Of a stretch of 5,788 bases of DNA, positions 5,688-5,788 are shown in pieces. Numbering within the stretch: position 1 is the stretch's first letter; each line of letters begins with the position of its first letter. The notes beneath the pieces are model-generated. The model saw only the letters and a program-made list of their open reading frames with translations, was not told where the DNA came from and did not search any database. The translations under genes were made by a program, and so were the position numbers. Source of the DNA: an uncultured Collinsella sp. (lineage in GTDB: Bacteria > Actinomycetota > Coriobacteriia > Coriobacteriales > Coriobacteriaceae); the NCBI GenBank assembly GCA_958428675.1, contig CAUAGV010000113.1, forward strand, positions 1-5,788, read 5' to 3'.

Positions 5688-5788
5688 ATGGGCCGCGACA
5701 CCTACTCGGAATCTTACACGAGTCGACAGGAAATCGTCCCTGTGGACGAAAGCACTCAAGCTGGCGCAAAAGAAAAGCCCCCGTTGCC
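5688..5788 (+). CDS. 5' end of an unidentified gene (runs off right edge)
   Basis: ATG at 5688 opens a frame with no stop through the right edge: 33 whole codons beginning MGRDTYSESYTSRQEIVPVD and ending in a Lys/Pro-rich stretch (KEKPPL). AAGGAG precedes it at good spacing. The visible part is hydrophilic and probably disordered, without a signal peptide; such tails often precede a membrane helix or folded domain, but too little is present to assign a family. It is divergent from the 813-aa gene with only 43 bp between the two start codons. Confidence 0.6.
   Translation, partial: MGRDTYSESYTSRQEIVPVDESTQAGAKEKPPL
5711..5740 (-). promoter_or_regulatory. Weak candidate promoter for the 813-aa protein gene
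   Basis: On the minus strand TAAGAT (5716-5711) could be a -10, with a poor -35 GGGACG (5740-5735) at 18-bp spacing. If used, transcription would begin near 5704, inside the start of the divergent gene, giving a leader of about 60 nt. Both hexamers are imperfect, and other unseen promoters are possible. Confidence 0.25.

Overview
The window looks like chromosomal DNA from a high-GC, gut-type Actinomycetota. The likeliest match is class Coriobacteriia, Collinsella or a close relative. This rests on the GC-rich codon use, the VanR/VanS-like regulator sequences and the GTG starts. It is a judgement from sequence character, not a database match. I see no insertion sequence, integrase, phage gene or CRISPR array.

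Layout, left to right. (1) Positions 1-1350, minus strand: a two-component operon. A VanR-like OmpR/PhoB-family response regulator (1350-655) is followed after 25 bp by a membrane histidine kinase that starts at 629 and runs off the left edge just past its phospho-accepting histidine. (2) 1351-1547: an intergenic region between divergent genes. It holds a probable minus-strand -10 for the operon, two TTAAG half-sites 11 bp apart that could be a response-regulator site, and a TATACT -10 for the plus-strand gene. (3) 1548-2888, plus strand: a secreted penicillin-binding-protein-type D-alanyl-D-alanine carboxypeptidase (peptidase S11) with its active-site motifs intact, ended by a strong intrinsic terminator. 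(4) 2946-3202: an 18-nt copy of a tRNA T-arm segment, a minus-strand terminator, a complete tRNA-Ser(GCU) gene with encoded CCA, and its promoter. (5) 3203-5644, minus strand: an 813-aa protein of unknown function with helical-repeat (TPR-like) character near its C-terminus. (6) 5688 to the right edge, plus strand: the first 33 codons of a divergent gene with a good ribosome binding site.

How the parts may work together. The regulator, kinase and carboxypeptidase share one intergenic region, and VanR/VanS-family systems classically sense cell-wall stress. A simple reading is a small envelope-stress module in which the regulator controls itself and perhaps the divergent carboxypeptidase, which trims the terminal D-Ala of peptidoglycan stem peptides. 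That regulatory link is inferred. No vancomycin-resistance enzyme (VanH, VanA-type ligase, VanX) is present, so this should not be called a resistance cluster. The tRNA gene and the 813-aa protein have no evident link to the module.
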